Both the position numbers and the translations under genes were made by a program. From Funneliformis mosseae (taxonomy: Eukaryota > Glomeromycota > Glomeromycetes > Glomerales > Glomeraceae), in assembly GCA_910592005.1 (NCBI GenBank), contig CAJVPP010000827.1, forward strand, positions 1 to 25,794: 25,794 nucleotides of DNA, in the 5' to 3' direction. Below the pieces are notes generated by a model, which did not search any database, was not told the DNA's origin, and saw only the letters and a program-made list of their open reading frames with translations. Shown here in pieces: positions 1-10,769 of this stretch (position 1 is its first letter; each line of letters opens with the position of its first letter).

Positions 1-571
1 GTAAGGAAGTGATTATCCAGTAATTAGTAGATTAGGTGACATCTCAAGAAACTCTCGAGATGATTATGGTTAATAATAGACTGTATTGCACTGCCGCAGC
101 AACCATCCAATCGAGCTGTCACTTGAGGTAGAGGCCAGATTCGATTCTTGGGTGAATTTGACGATATGGATACAACAGCCACCTACCTTTTTGAGGTTCT
201 ATAAGATAAACAATGTCTAAGCCTTTCCGATCATGTGTAAAAATACCCTGATACTGGGCAGAGGTAATAGTATTCAGATATAGTGTTGGTAAAAACAAAG
301 GAAAAACACGACACAAGTACCTTGTGGCTGAAAGTGATCTCTCTATCCAAATTTGACAGTGATTCTGAGGTCTAGAGGCGCTGAGAATACACTCTTGGGT
401 CTGTCGACCTAGGTGGCAATCTTCAGATCAGTATATCAAAATAGATTAAGGCTGATATTAAAATATCAGTCAAGATCTTCCCAGAATTGAGTCAGCATAT
501 ATAAGGATTCATATGATTCCTTTGCTATAATGATCTTTCTAGTATTATCGAATACTGAAAAAAAAAAAAAA
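1..571. other. G+C-richer block of unknown identity ending in A14
   Basis: Roughly the first 450 bases are clearly richer in G+C than the AT-rich sequence that follows. The block ends in a run of 14 A at 558-571. An open stretch of 65 codons lies on the - strand at 119-316, but the protein has no motif I recognise and neighbouring frames are open for similar lengths. A short palindrome (ctgatattaaaatatcag) lies at 452-469. The A-run could be the tail of a retroelement or retrocopy on the + strand, or chance in AT-rich DNA. The block is cut by the window edge, so its full length is unknown. No function is assigned. Confidence 0.35.
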
Positions 572-799
572 TTTAATATAAATAATAATATAATAAACAA
601 TTATTAATTTATTTAATTAACTTTGTTATTTCTAATTTAACAATAATAAATTATATATAGTTTCATAATATAATATATATTGATATAATTTTCTTATCCC
701 TTAATAAGTAATATATAATAGTATATACTTGATATTTTAGATTATACTAGCATATATACTAACTTTTTTTGTCTTAATATGTTATGTTTAATCTCAATA

Positions 800-2942
800 A
801 TGTCACAACAGCAGAGAAAAAGAAAATTTACTCAAGATTCCTTACAACAAAAAAGTGAGTTGTTTTAACACATGTACAAAAGTATCAACTCTGTTTTGAT
901 TCTCAAAGAACACTATATCTTATTCAAAAGGAGCTTATTACTTTATATAAAATTAAACAAAATACTGTTTTGAATATTTTAAAAAAGAAAGATAAGTGGT
1001 TACTTATAGATCTAGATTCAGAAGAAGCAAATAAATAAAGGAAAGACCTGTTTATTTTCCTCAAGTAGAAGAAACTCTTGCATTATGAATAACAAATGCA
1101 CTTGCTGTGAAGCTTATTATTAATATTAATATTTCATGTGAAAGGCAAAATATTTTGTACAGCAATTTGAGATCAATAATTTTCAGTTTCTAATGGATGG
1201 ATTGATAAATTTAAAAAGCATTATAATTTAAAAAAATAAAGTGCATCATTGAAAATATTAGATGAAAAGAGAAATATTTTATGTGAAACTATTAAAGATT
1301 ATAACCTAAATGATATTTTTAACTGTGATGAAACAGGTAAAATTTATTTTTTTTCAAAAAATTTGCTTTTTCATATTTAATATTTGTTTATTAAGTTTGT
1401 ATTGAGATCTTGAACCTTCAAAAACATTGGTAAAAGAATCTCTTTTTGGAATAAAAAAATCTAAAAAATGGGTTACTTTACTTATTACATGTAATACTAC
1501 TGGTATAATGCTCTGAACAGTTCAGTTCGGTCCAGATTATAGGTAAATCTGAAACCGAACCAAAAATTTCAGTTCAGTTCAGTTCAGATTAAAAATCTTA
1601 AAAATGCCAATCCAAAACCGAACTGAACTGTAAACCAGTAAAAATCTGAACTGAACCGAAAATTTCAGATTAATCCAAAATTTTGGATCGTTTAGAATGA
1701 TAACTTCAATCGTTCCAAATGAACGATTTTTTATTGTTCCAATCGAATAATTCTTTTATCGTTCATTTAGAATGATAATTTCATCATTCTAATCAAACGA
1801 TTCTTTTATCGTTCGTTTGGAATGATAAATTTAATTGTTTTAAATGATTTGAAATTTCAGATTGAATTTTTTGCAATTTGAAACTGAACTGAAGTTGATC
1901 TGAACTGAAAATTTTCGGATTAATCTGAACTGTTCAGAGCTTTATACTGGTATCAAAAAATTAAAACCATTATTTATTCATAAATATTAAAATTTACGAG
2001 CATTAATTAAAAAAAAGGAAGAATTACTAGTAATTTATTATTGGAATAAAACTGCATAGATATAAGTTTTTATATGAAATGATTATCTTAAGAAATTAGA
2101 TATATAAATACAATTACAAAATCATAAGATTCTTTTACTTATTGATAATGCATTAGTATATATTGTAAATGAAGATATAAATTTAATAAACGTTACTATA
2201 TATTTTTTGCTACTAAATACTATATCTTATTTACAACTTTGTAATGCAAGAATTATTAATTCTTTTAAGGTTAGTGAATTTTTTATTATTTTATTAATTT
2301 GCATTTAAATAAAATAGTAAATTCTAATTAATTTTTAATAATTCAAGCACAATACCTGTTAGAAATAAAATTGAAACATATGAAATTTTATAAGAACTTA
2401 ATAAAGAATCTATTCTATAAATATCTATAATTCCATTAATTTTAGCAAAAGTAATTGGGGATTTTATAAGCCAACAAACTATTATTAATTGTTAAAGACA
2501 TACAGGAATTCTTTTACAAGACAAAATAGATAACAAAATTGAAAATTATGATAATCAAGTACTTTATAACAAAATGGAACTATAAGATTTAATTAACAAA
2601 CTTCCATTTGATGACTTTTTAGATGCAGATGAGTTTCTTCATATTGATGATTGTTTAAAAAGTGATGAAGGATTAACTGATAATGAAATTATATCTATGG
2701 TAAAGTCAAATTATAATAATAAATTGGAAACAAATCTAAATGAGATACTCCTTACAGTAATCTTTACAACAAAAGTTTTAAATAATTTGAATGATCTTGT
2801 TTTATTTTTTGAATATTCACCAGATGTTTATATTAATTTAAATGAATTAAGTGTATTGCAGAAGTTAAAACATCAAGCATTAAAATTACACATTAATAAT
2901 TCAAAACAAACTACACTAGATAATTTCTTTCAAACTCTCTAA
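800..2942 (+). pseudogene. Tigger/pogo-type (Tc1-mariner superfamily) transposase pseudogene
   Basis: Pogo/Tigger enzymes cut and paste DNA in the nucleus using an N-terminal helix-turn-helix domain and a DDE/DDD catalytic core. In order, the translated fragments show: a start MSQQQRKRKF at 800; a psq-like segment ending NILKKKDKW near 970-1000; a CENP-B-like segment with FPQVEETLA and GWIDKFKKHYNL (about 1060-1230); the first catalytic Asp in CDETG (codon 1327-1329); KKSKKWVTLL; the second Asp in LLIDNA (2144-2146); and a last-Asp region reading CNARII (2243-2245), where family members normally have Asp. The C-terminal 81 codons (2697-2942) are still open and end at a natural stop. Two introns with GT-AG borders are visible, 1337-1395 and 2270-2347. 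Many stops and frameshifts, plus the inserted element at 1507-1944, make it dead. Its terminal inverted repeats could not be fixed. The family call is firm; the exact ends are not. Confidence 0.8.
1507..1944. mobile_element. 438-bp non-autonomous TIR element (MITE) inside the Tigger gene, 9-bp target duplication
   Basis: Perfect 16-bp terminal inverted repeats, GCTCTGAACAGTTCAG, lie at 1510-1525 and (reverse complement) 1925-1940. Each contains the near-palindrome CTGAAC-A-GTTCAG. The 9-mer TACTGGTAT flanks the element at 1498-1506 and 1945-1953. Deleting the element with one 9-mer rejoins the transposase reading frame across a Thr-Gly-Ile junction, which confirms the borders. Subterminal regions carry many copies of TTCAGTTCAG-like motifs. 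The centre (about 1685-1830) has degenerate repeats built on TTTATCGTTCATTTAGAATG, in which the tagaatgataa-type core recurs at about 1693, 1768 and 1818. There is no coding capacity. An 8-9 bp duplication fits hAT or Mutator-like mobilisation; the sequence alone does not decide which. Confidence 0.85.
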
Positions 2943-3690
2943 TATAATGATTTTAATATATTGTATATATGCTAAACTATTAATATAATAAATACAAATA
3001 GTAAATAATTTTAAATAAATAATTTTTTTATTAAATTATTAAGCGTGATTTATACAAAAATTTTTTATACCAATATTGATCAATATATAATTATTAATAT
3101 CAGTATATAAAATTTTTTATAGTATACTGATATCTTGATATACTGATATTTTTTTTAAAAATAATTGTATCAGTATAAAGGTTAGACTGTATTTATTTTA
3201 TGCATTGTAAAAATCTGCAATAAACTCTAAAATATCAAATCTTTAGTATTCTTTATACAACCGTTTTTCATTTTTTTGAAATTATTCTAAAGTTATTTCA
3301 ATTAAATTTTCAGTTCATAATTCATTTCTTTTTTTAGTTTTTGTAATATCAAATTACTTTATTTAAAGATTTTTTTGCAGAATTTTTTTCAAAGTTTTTC
3401 TTAACCTTGCAAAAATTTATAATTTTAAATATGATTATTTTTATGAATATATTAATTTTTTCTTCAAAATTATTTGAATTAATTTTCCCTTTAAAGTTAT
3501 TATTTTAACTTATTAATTTTTCCTTTGAAATTACTTAAATTTATCAAAATTTTTCTTTCGAAATTACTTGAACTTATTATTATTATTTTTTAAAGATATT
3601 CAAACTTATTAATTAATCAAATTTATTAATTTTTCTTTTAAAGTTATCTACTTTAAAATATATTTTTATTTAATAAAAACCAATTTTCTA
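2943..3690. other. AT-rich 3' flank of the Tigger remnant, no gene seen
   Basis: Directly after the Tigger stop there are palindromic tracts (about 3060-3180) built on agtatactgatat-like words, such as agtatactgatatcttgata and gtatcagtataaagg. They could include the decayed right end of the Tigger element, but no matching left end was found. From about 3440 to 3660 there is a degenerate tandem repeat. No open frame of note. Confidence 0.4.
3440..3660. repeat. degenerate short tandem repeat, period about 30 bp
   Basis: The phrase ttttctttcgaaattacttg followed by aacttatta, and close variants (tttccctttaaagttatt, ttttcctttgaaattactta), recurs about six times with irregular spacing. It is a decayed minisatellite-like tract. 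No function is apparent. Confidence 0.5.
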
Positions 3691-3699
3691 TATCAAATC

Positions 3700-6600
3700 T
3701 TAGTATAATATGTATCATTTAATTAATAGACTGATCAGAATTACATTATATTCTTTAGTATAATACAAATACAAATAACTATAAAGTAGAGGTTTTTCTA
3801 TATCAATATTGTATTTTCAAATAAGATCTAGTTCGTATAGCACTTTAGATAATCTGTGAAAGAATTTAAATAATAAAAGTACCTTAAAAGATATTAAAAG
3901 AAATGATTAATGAAAAAACTTAACTATTTTATTAATTTTAAATTTTATTCACTTTACTATACTATGCTCCCTTATTTAATTCATACTATTCTTGATCTTC
4001 TACAGGATTACTATAATATCAATAAATCATGAAACTCCCTTGTGGTTCTTAAAATTTCACTATTTTCTAAATAAGCTAAATCATAAACTTTAATATAAAA
4101 ATCTTTCTTACTTTTAGAATCAGACAAAGTTGTATTCAAATATATATCTAGTATTAAAATTATTTGTAATAATCCTTCAATAAAATTTTAATGAAATAAA
4201 TTTTTAGATTCTTTTAGAGATTTTATCTTCAAATCAATGATGTTTAAAAGTAATTTTCAGAGAATATTACCAAACCTTTTAGTTTTATGATAAATAATTT
4301 TTTTAATAGATAGAGTCAATTCTTTACATTTTACTTATAGAACCTGTTAATATTAAAAAATATTAGTTTATTTTTATAACTATATAATTATTTAACTCAG
4401 TATTTATTAGTCAACTAATAGCATTTACTAGTTATTACATAATTTCTTTTAATCTGATGAATAGTAAGAGTTTTTATATAATATTTGTGAAGGTTTTATA
4501 TATTTCTGTTGATAGACTATTTAATGCTTCATACTTTTGAATTGCAGAAACTAAATAAGAAAAAAAAATAAAATACAGAATGATGATTTGCAATTTTCAG
4601 TCAAAAAAAATTTTACCTACATAGTATTACTAGCTATGAAGTTTAAAAAAATTGCAGTTTGATACAAATAATAAAGAGAATATCTTTATAAACTTAGTAT
4701 ATCAATTAATAATTACATCCTATTTTAGTTAAAAACTCATTAACTAATTTAATATTTATTTAATAACTTATTGTTAACTAAGTCATTATCTTAAAGATTT
4801 TTAATTTATCTTCAGTATATTACTCTTTTTTACTTATTATATATATTCGTTGAACTTTGCATAAAGATCACAAAGTTTATCATATATTATTTTATTTTAA
4901 CTATTAAAGATACCATCTAATGCAAAAGAGAAATTTTTATTATACATTCCTCTCTAAAAAATATTTGATTCACACAACTTTTTGATATTTTATGCTAATA
5001 TCTCATTAACTATAAATGCTAGGATGATAATTTATAATTTTATATTAATTTTAAGGATTTAATAAATATTTCAAACATAATTTGATATCTGATTAATAAG
5101 TCCGATTTTGTATAAATCAGTGATCTACATCTGTAACTAGCATTTGGTAAATTTCAACTATGAATAAAATTGTAATCAAATTAATTACAATAAAGCCTTT
5201 TATATATATGATTAACTTACTTTAAGAAAATTAATATACCAAATCTCATAAAGATTCGATTAGTAGTTGTTGAAAAATTGAACTTTAAAGGTTGACAATT
5301 TACATATAAAATTATCAAAATTAATTTTTTTTACATGTAAATAGCTAGTCTTTAAAGTTATTATCTTAATAATCACTAATTAGATCTATATGAAATTTGG
5401 TATAATGATTCTCCTAGAGTAAGATAATAATATATAATATAGGTTTTATTGTAGCTAATTTGATTAAAATTTTGTTTAATAATCAAATTTTATTAAGTAT
5501 TAGTTGTAGATATAGATCATTGATTTTACAAATTAGACTTATTAATCAGATATCAAATTATGTTTGAAATATTTATTAAATTCTAAAAATTAATATATAA
5601 TTATAAATTGTTATTCTAATATTTATAACTAATAAGATATTAGTATAAAATATCAAAAAAATTAGGTGGTCAGATATTTTTAAAGGAGTGTATATTAATA
5701 ATTTGTAATAGTAATCACTTTTATTTGACCCACCTTATTTAAGAGTTTTAAGCCAGAAATATGTGAAATTTTATGAAGACAATTATTAAAGACTTTCTGA
5801 AATCTGTTCTTCCAACTTTCTTTAAAATCCTTTTAAATAAATTTCAGTTAATATTTGAAAAGACCAAAATTAATATAATGCATATGATCAGAGATATATG
5901 TATCATAAATATTTAGATTTCTGCAAAAAATAATTTAATTAGTTTAAGATTATTTTTAATAATTAATGATTAATATTTACAAAATTTTTCATAACATATT
6001 TTTGGTAGAATGTATGAAGTAATCTTTTTTTTAATCAGTATCAATTATTTGCTATATACTTTATGTATTCTGAAAGAAGCTAACTCTAAGTCTATTCTAT
6101 TTAAATCATTTTGCAGAATTATGCAAGTATAACATAATATTTTGTAATACATTAATTTATATGTAACAGTTACATTATCAGCCTCAAACATATCTACCAG
6201 AAAAAATAAAATTTGCATAGCAAATAATATTATTTATTCTTTAATTCTAAAATGTAATGCATCAGGTTTTTATAACAATAGTTGAAGCATAATGTTAAAA
6301 TATTTGTAATAAACTTCACATTAAAAACTTTAAAAAATTCAGTTGTTTTAATTTCTAAATCTTAAACTTTAAGTAAAAATTTTAAAAGAACTTTTAATTC
6401 TAGCAAATTTCTATTCCTATTTAAAAGGTTGCCAAGTGTCAAAAATATTAAATATCCTAAAGTTTTACTGAGCTCATTAAAAGTTATTGCATTTAAGTAT
6501 AAAATTATTGATAATAGATTATTTAAAGATGTAAGAGTCTTTTCTATTTTTAACTATCAGTCACTTTATAAGATTACTAAATATTCTTATTTCACTGTTT

Positions 6601-7250
6601 TTATCTCTTTTTTAGGATTTCCTTATAGATAAAATTATTAGCTACTTCTGATTATTGTAAAAGTACCTAAATTACGCAAAAAATCAATCAGTAATAAAAT
6701 TTAAATTCAACTTCAGAATAAGTTATAATGACCTTTTTTTTAAAGTATAACGAAAGAGAATTTATTTGGTTAAGGTAATCTTTACTGTTTTTAGTCAATT
6801 TCAGTAATAGGAGAATCTTTTAAATTACTATGCTTGTTAACGAATTTAATTATTTTAGAAATATTACCATCTACTATTAATTTTATAAAATCATGATATG
6901 CATCATTGGGCTATTTTGTAATGCATTTAGGTTTATTTTTTCCTTTAATAGTCTCTAAAATATCATCTAAACTAGCCATTTGAAGGTCTTTAGGATTGAA
7001 ATCAGTTTAAGTATTTGTGATTCTATTTCTAACTTATTGATATTCTTTTTGAATCCTCATCATTATCTTTGATATCTCTTTTATTTTTATAACTTGTTTT
7101 TAACTTTACAGATTATATCTTAATTCATTTTTATTTATATTATTATCTTCAAATATTATATCTTCTATCATATCTTAATCCTTATTATCATTAATAGTTA
7201 TTTTTTCTAAGTTAGGCAAAGAAAGTAGTAAAGATGTAAATGATTGCGAT
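3700..7250 (-). pseudogene. Plavaka-type (KDZ-like) transposase pseudogene no. 1
   Basis: Plavaka elements are large fungal cut-and-paste DNA transposons. Reading the - strand: the start region is MASLDDILETI (initiator near 6979), followed by NDAYHDFIKLIVDGNIS and KHSNLKDSP; an MFEADNVTVTYK segment leads to a Cys-x-x-Cys motif CYTCIILQNDLN (about 6115-6140); then a SDHMHYINFGLFKY motif at about 5850-5890, the position of the family's D-x-M-H-x-L-D-L-G-L-F motif, with the second Asp now Asn; then SGLKLLNKVGQIKVI near 5710-5760. The frame is then broken by the fold-back element and resumes at FALDGIFN near 4905-4935, followed by YDKLCDLYAKFNEYI and YLNTTLSDSKSKKDFYIKV near 4110. The C-terminus becomes unreadable around 3700-3960. 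Stops and frameshifts occur throughout. Acidic coding-like sequence continues upstream to about 7250, so the 5' end is approximate. No terminal repeats were identified. Confidence 0.72.
4945..5690. mobile_element. 746-bp fold-back element (Tc1/mariner-like TIRs, TA target) inside Plavaka no. 1
   Basis: The whole element is one long inverted repeat. A left arm (about 4945-5315) pairs with a right arm (about 5322-5690) around a centre near 5319, with almost no spacer. The longest perfect arm match I checked is 46 bp (5057-5102 against 5536-5581). Outer ends read CATTCCTCTCTAAAAAATAT on the left and, reverse-complemented, CACTCCTTTAAAAATATCTG on the right. Both are flanked by TA (4943-4944 and 5691-5692), the usual Tc1/mariner target. 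The host transposase coding stops and resumes exactly outside these borders. There is no ORF. It is probably a non-autonomous derivative formed from two copies of a long TIR. The superfamily is inferred from the TA and end sequence only. Confidence 0.8.
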
Positions 7251-8200
7251 TCTGACTGTAACTATGATTGTATCAGCGGTATCACAACCAGTATATTTTA
7301 TAAGCTTTCATCAAATTCTGATCTTACTTTAATCTTTACTCCAATCTTTACAGTTATATATAAAATCTTAGAAAAAATAATATTCTTTCCCTATATTTAG
7401 CATTTTTATATTATCTTAGTTTACCAGTTGTTAAAAATTCTTTGCTATAAATTTCACAATAATATTTTATCATGATGATTATTTTTTCTAGAATAAACAC
7501 AAATTATTACAAAGTTAATTGAAGTAATAATTTATTCAGATGATGATATCATATAAATTAATATTTTAATTAATTAATTTATTAATCAATTAATATATAT
7601 AAATTATATCAATAATTATAGGCTACCTTTAAAATTGAATATTTTAATGATTATTATACAAAATTTAACAGATTTTTATTAATATTTAAACTAGGAATTT
7701 CTCCCTTTCTTAATTTTTAATTAATTCACTTATTTTCAGCAAAACATTTTCCAATTCTTTTTCTTCACTTATCTCAAAAATTGATTTTTTTCTTTAACAT
7801 TTTTCCAATTCCTTTTCTTCACTTATCTCAAAATTAATTTTTTCTTTAACATTTTTATCAATACTTCTTTAACTTACCAATTATATCTAATAATAAAAAG
7901 CAAAGAAAGAATTCAGAAAATGAATCATAACTTAAAATAGCACAATTACAATTTAAAGCTTTATGAACTACTAAAAATAAATTATCTTAAATGTTAATGA
8001 ATAAATAATATTTTAGTTTATATAATTTATGTCAATCAGTATATATTTTTATTTATGTATAAATTTTTAGATTTGGTAATATTTTTAATTTAATTTAAAA
8101 AAATTCAAATCATTAAATGAAAGTTCTATTTCAATAAGCGTAATTAATAATACATAAAAGAGTGCCATAATCAATCAGTTAAGCTAACAATTGATATGAA
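7251..8200. other. AT-rich region upstream of Plavaka no. 1, no confident gene
   Basis: Short coding-like scraps occur: on the - strand a Glu/Lys-rich stretch, EISEEKELE, repeated twice over 7744-7848, and on the + strand LGKESSKDVNDCDSDCNYDC near 7210-7270. Near 7545-7620 there is an AT-rich imperfect palindrome. The - strand scraps could be the decayed N-terminus of the adjacent Plavaka gene. Nothing else is recognisable. Confidence 0.35.
7744..7848. repeat. two-copy direct tandem repeat, unit about 53 bp
   Basis: The unit begins acattttccaattctttttc and contains cttcacttatctcaaaa. The two copies (7744-7796 and 7797-7848) differ by a few substitutions and small indels, and a third copy starts at 7849 and fades out. 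Read on the - strand, both copies encode a similar EISEEKELE peptide, so it may be a duplicated coding segment. Confidence 0.75.
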
Positions 8201-8208
8201 TATTACTA

Positions 8209-9640
8209 TTATGAAAAAAAACTACTAATTTTACTACCATTCAAAAAAATATTAGTGTTAATACTAAAGTAATCTGTGATAAACTTATTGATCTGATTAT
8301 TATTGATGAAGATTTTAATAATAGATTTAAAGACTATTGCAGTAATAAAAGTAGTGATGAATCTTGTTATGATAATAGTTATGATTCTATTAATACCTGC
8401 AGTAATTTTGACAAGCTTGATCATGATGTTAAAGTCTGTTTTTCTAAGCTAATTTAGATCCTCTCTAAATTAACTAAGTTAATGATTAGCAGGTCAACAA
8501 TTTGCAAGCCAATGAAGATAATATTTATCTAATAAAAAGATTTTAATTATATAATGAAATTAATTAATAAAAAAATTACTTTGTTATACAAACTTTATAA
8601 ATTTATCTCTGAGGTTCAATAAGCTAAAAAAGTTCTTTAGAGAAACTTATTACATTGAATAAGTTCACTGACACCTTCTAGAATGTGAGTTATTTAATAT
8701 ACAATATTTAAATTTTATTTCAATCTTTCAAAATACTTATAATGTTATTATAACTGTAATGTGTTTATAAAGAAATAACTAAACAATTACTTCTGATAAT
8801 TTTATTTTTATCAACTATTGAATATCATGAAGTACTAGAAAAATATCTAATAAAATATGCTGATCATTTTATTAACAATATTAGAAAAAATAATTAGATC
8901 TCTTTATTTGAAAAAAATTTACTTCTAGAAATAAGTAAAAAACTTAGAATTTAATACTAAAAATATCTTAATTTTATTTTGATTTTTAAATTAAAACCAA
9001 ATTTTAAAGTAAACAAAATAATCTAGCAGCTAATATTCAATATTTAATATTTGACAACTTTAGTGATCAGCATCTAGATTATATTAATAATATAATTTCT
9101 TCTATAAAGCTTGTAAAATAGAAGACAAGTGAGAAAACTCATGCTGTATATTATGAATTTTTTAGTAATTATAGGTTAACTTACAAAATTAGATACACAG
9201 TATTCAAAAGATATATAGAGAAAGAACTCTTTATTATGCATTATACTTATATTCTTTCAATATATAATATCCTTTTAAATTCTAAAAGTTCAGAAATTAA
9301 GAGCAATGATAAATCTGTTATAAGATATATCAATGCTTATTTAGTAATTAATTTTATAGAACTTAACTGAAAATAATTTTTGAAATATTAAATTATATTT
9401 TATTTAAATAATAGAAAGAATTTGAAGGTTATGATCTGGTAACTTCTGAATTAATGGATAAAATTGCAAAGAATAAAAGAAAAGAAGAGAATATGAAAAA
9501 GAAAAACAAAAAATCTTTATAAGCCTCAAATTATAAAGGCAGTAAAGTTACCATTAAAGATGAATTCAATGATAATTATGATAATTTTGTAAGTAGTTTG
9601 TTAAATTATCAGTCTGTTACATTTTTAATTATTTTACTAA
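8209..9640 (+). pseudogene. unrecognised multi-exon coding remnant
   Basis: The + strand keeps long readable pieces broken by stops. An acidic first segment (8214-8456) contains VICDKLIDLIIIDEDFNNRF. LYKFISEV and a possible donor gtgagt at 8685 follow. Then come EYHEVLEKYLIKYADHF near 8820-8870, DNFSDQHLDYINNIISS near 9055-9105, and KRYIEKELFIMHYTYILSI near 9210-9260. A Lys/Glu-rich end reads TSELMDKIAKNKRKEEN (9440-9500). Several in-frame stops are TAA or TAG where Gln codons would fit, which is consistent with C-to-T decay. The 71-codon open frame on the opposite strand (8209-8424) is a low-complexity Ile/Thr shadow. I cannot name the family. It could be a host gene-family member or a transposon-borne gene. 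Confidence 0.4.
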
Positions 9641-10769
9641 AACTTTAATGTTCTTAGATCAATGACTTAGACAAATCATTTTGATTAAAATGGGCTATGA
9701 TAATTTTCAAAAAAATTAATTTCTATTAGTTAGATGTATTTTTTGTTAACACTAAATTTTGTTAAATTTATTAATATTTTAGTTATTCAATTTGTTAATA
9801 CTGAATTAGTATTAATTTATTATAATGCAAAAAAATAAAGTTAGACATTATTACAATTTGAAATATACAAGTATATAAGAAGTTTGAAATGTAATTTGTG
9901 AAATACTCTGCAGATTTTTTCATAAAATCTTGCAGAAATTTTATGCTTAAAAATCTATGCAGAAATTATAAAATTTTTTCTTTGAAATACTACGTTAGAA
10001 TCAAAGATCTATGTAGAAAATGGATCTTATAGAACTTTATAGATTTTAACTAAAAAAAATCTCCAATATTTACAATTAATTTATTATAATATTTTTGTAT
10101 AAAGCCTTATTAACTAAATCTAGATATTTACTTGAGCTTGGTATAACTATTTGATTGAATATAATAAATATAATATGTTATTTATAATCATAGATAATAT
10201 CATTCTAGCCTTTTAAATTACAATATCAATCCTTTTTTTTTCTTTTTCTCATTAGAAAAAGATATATCTTTATATTAAATAAACATTTTGCTATATTTTT
10301 TTTTTTTTTTTTTTTTTTTTTAGTAAAAATGACTTTTATAAAAAAAATTAGTATAAAACTCTTATTAGCTAAGTTTTGAATTACTTTTTTATTTATCAAA
10401 TTATTTCAATAATATAATCAAGCCTGAATATAATGATACTATTATATAATAATAATATCTTATAATAATAAAAATCTTTTGTCTAAAAAAGTTATAATTA
10501 AATTAGATTTATATACTGATTTAATTAATAAATCTCTTTATTTTATTTTACAATAGATATTACATATACTTCTAATATAAATTAGTATCATATTATAATA
10601 ATATTTACATTAAATGATATAAAATCTATATAGAATAATATATAATATCACATGATTTATAATGTAATATAAAAAATTTTTTAGTATAAAGTTATTGCAA
10701 AATATTTTCTTTCCTAATTTTTTTAATGTATGTATATTTGATGAGAAAAATGTAGATAATGTAAAGAAA
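9641..10769. other. AT-rich region without a recognisable gene
   Basis: Apart from the T26 tract there are only short scattered similarities. The phrase tgcagaaatttt recurs near 9910-9970. A roughly 20-base phrase starting gtataaa and ending ttattaNctaa occurs at about 10095 and about 10343, and could be the remains of element ends. No open frame or RNA gene is seen. Confidence 0.4.
10296..10321. repeat. T26 homopolymer
   Basis: There are twenty-six consecutive T. On the - strand this is an A-tract that could be a retroelement tail, but no element body was recognised beside it. The length is likely polymorphic and prone to sequencing error. Confidence 0.9.

Noticed and set aside
60..165. tRNA or tRNA-derived SINE suggested by gattcgattc
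   Set aside because: The T-arm pairs only partly, no matching acceptor stem or clear A-box at the right distance was found; kept only as a weak hint in a finding.
119..316. 65-codon open frame on the - strand as a gene
   Set aside because: No recognisable motif, no convincing start or splice context, and adjacent frames are open for comparable lengths.
6429..6632. 67-codon open frame on the + strand
   Set aside because: It lies inside the - strand Plavaka pseudogene and has no upstream or downstream continuation; treated as a shadow.
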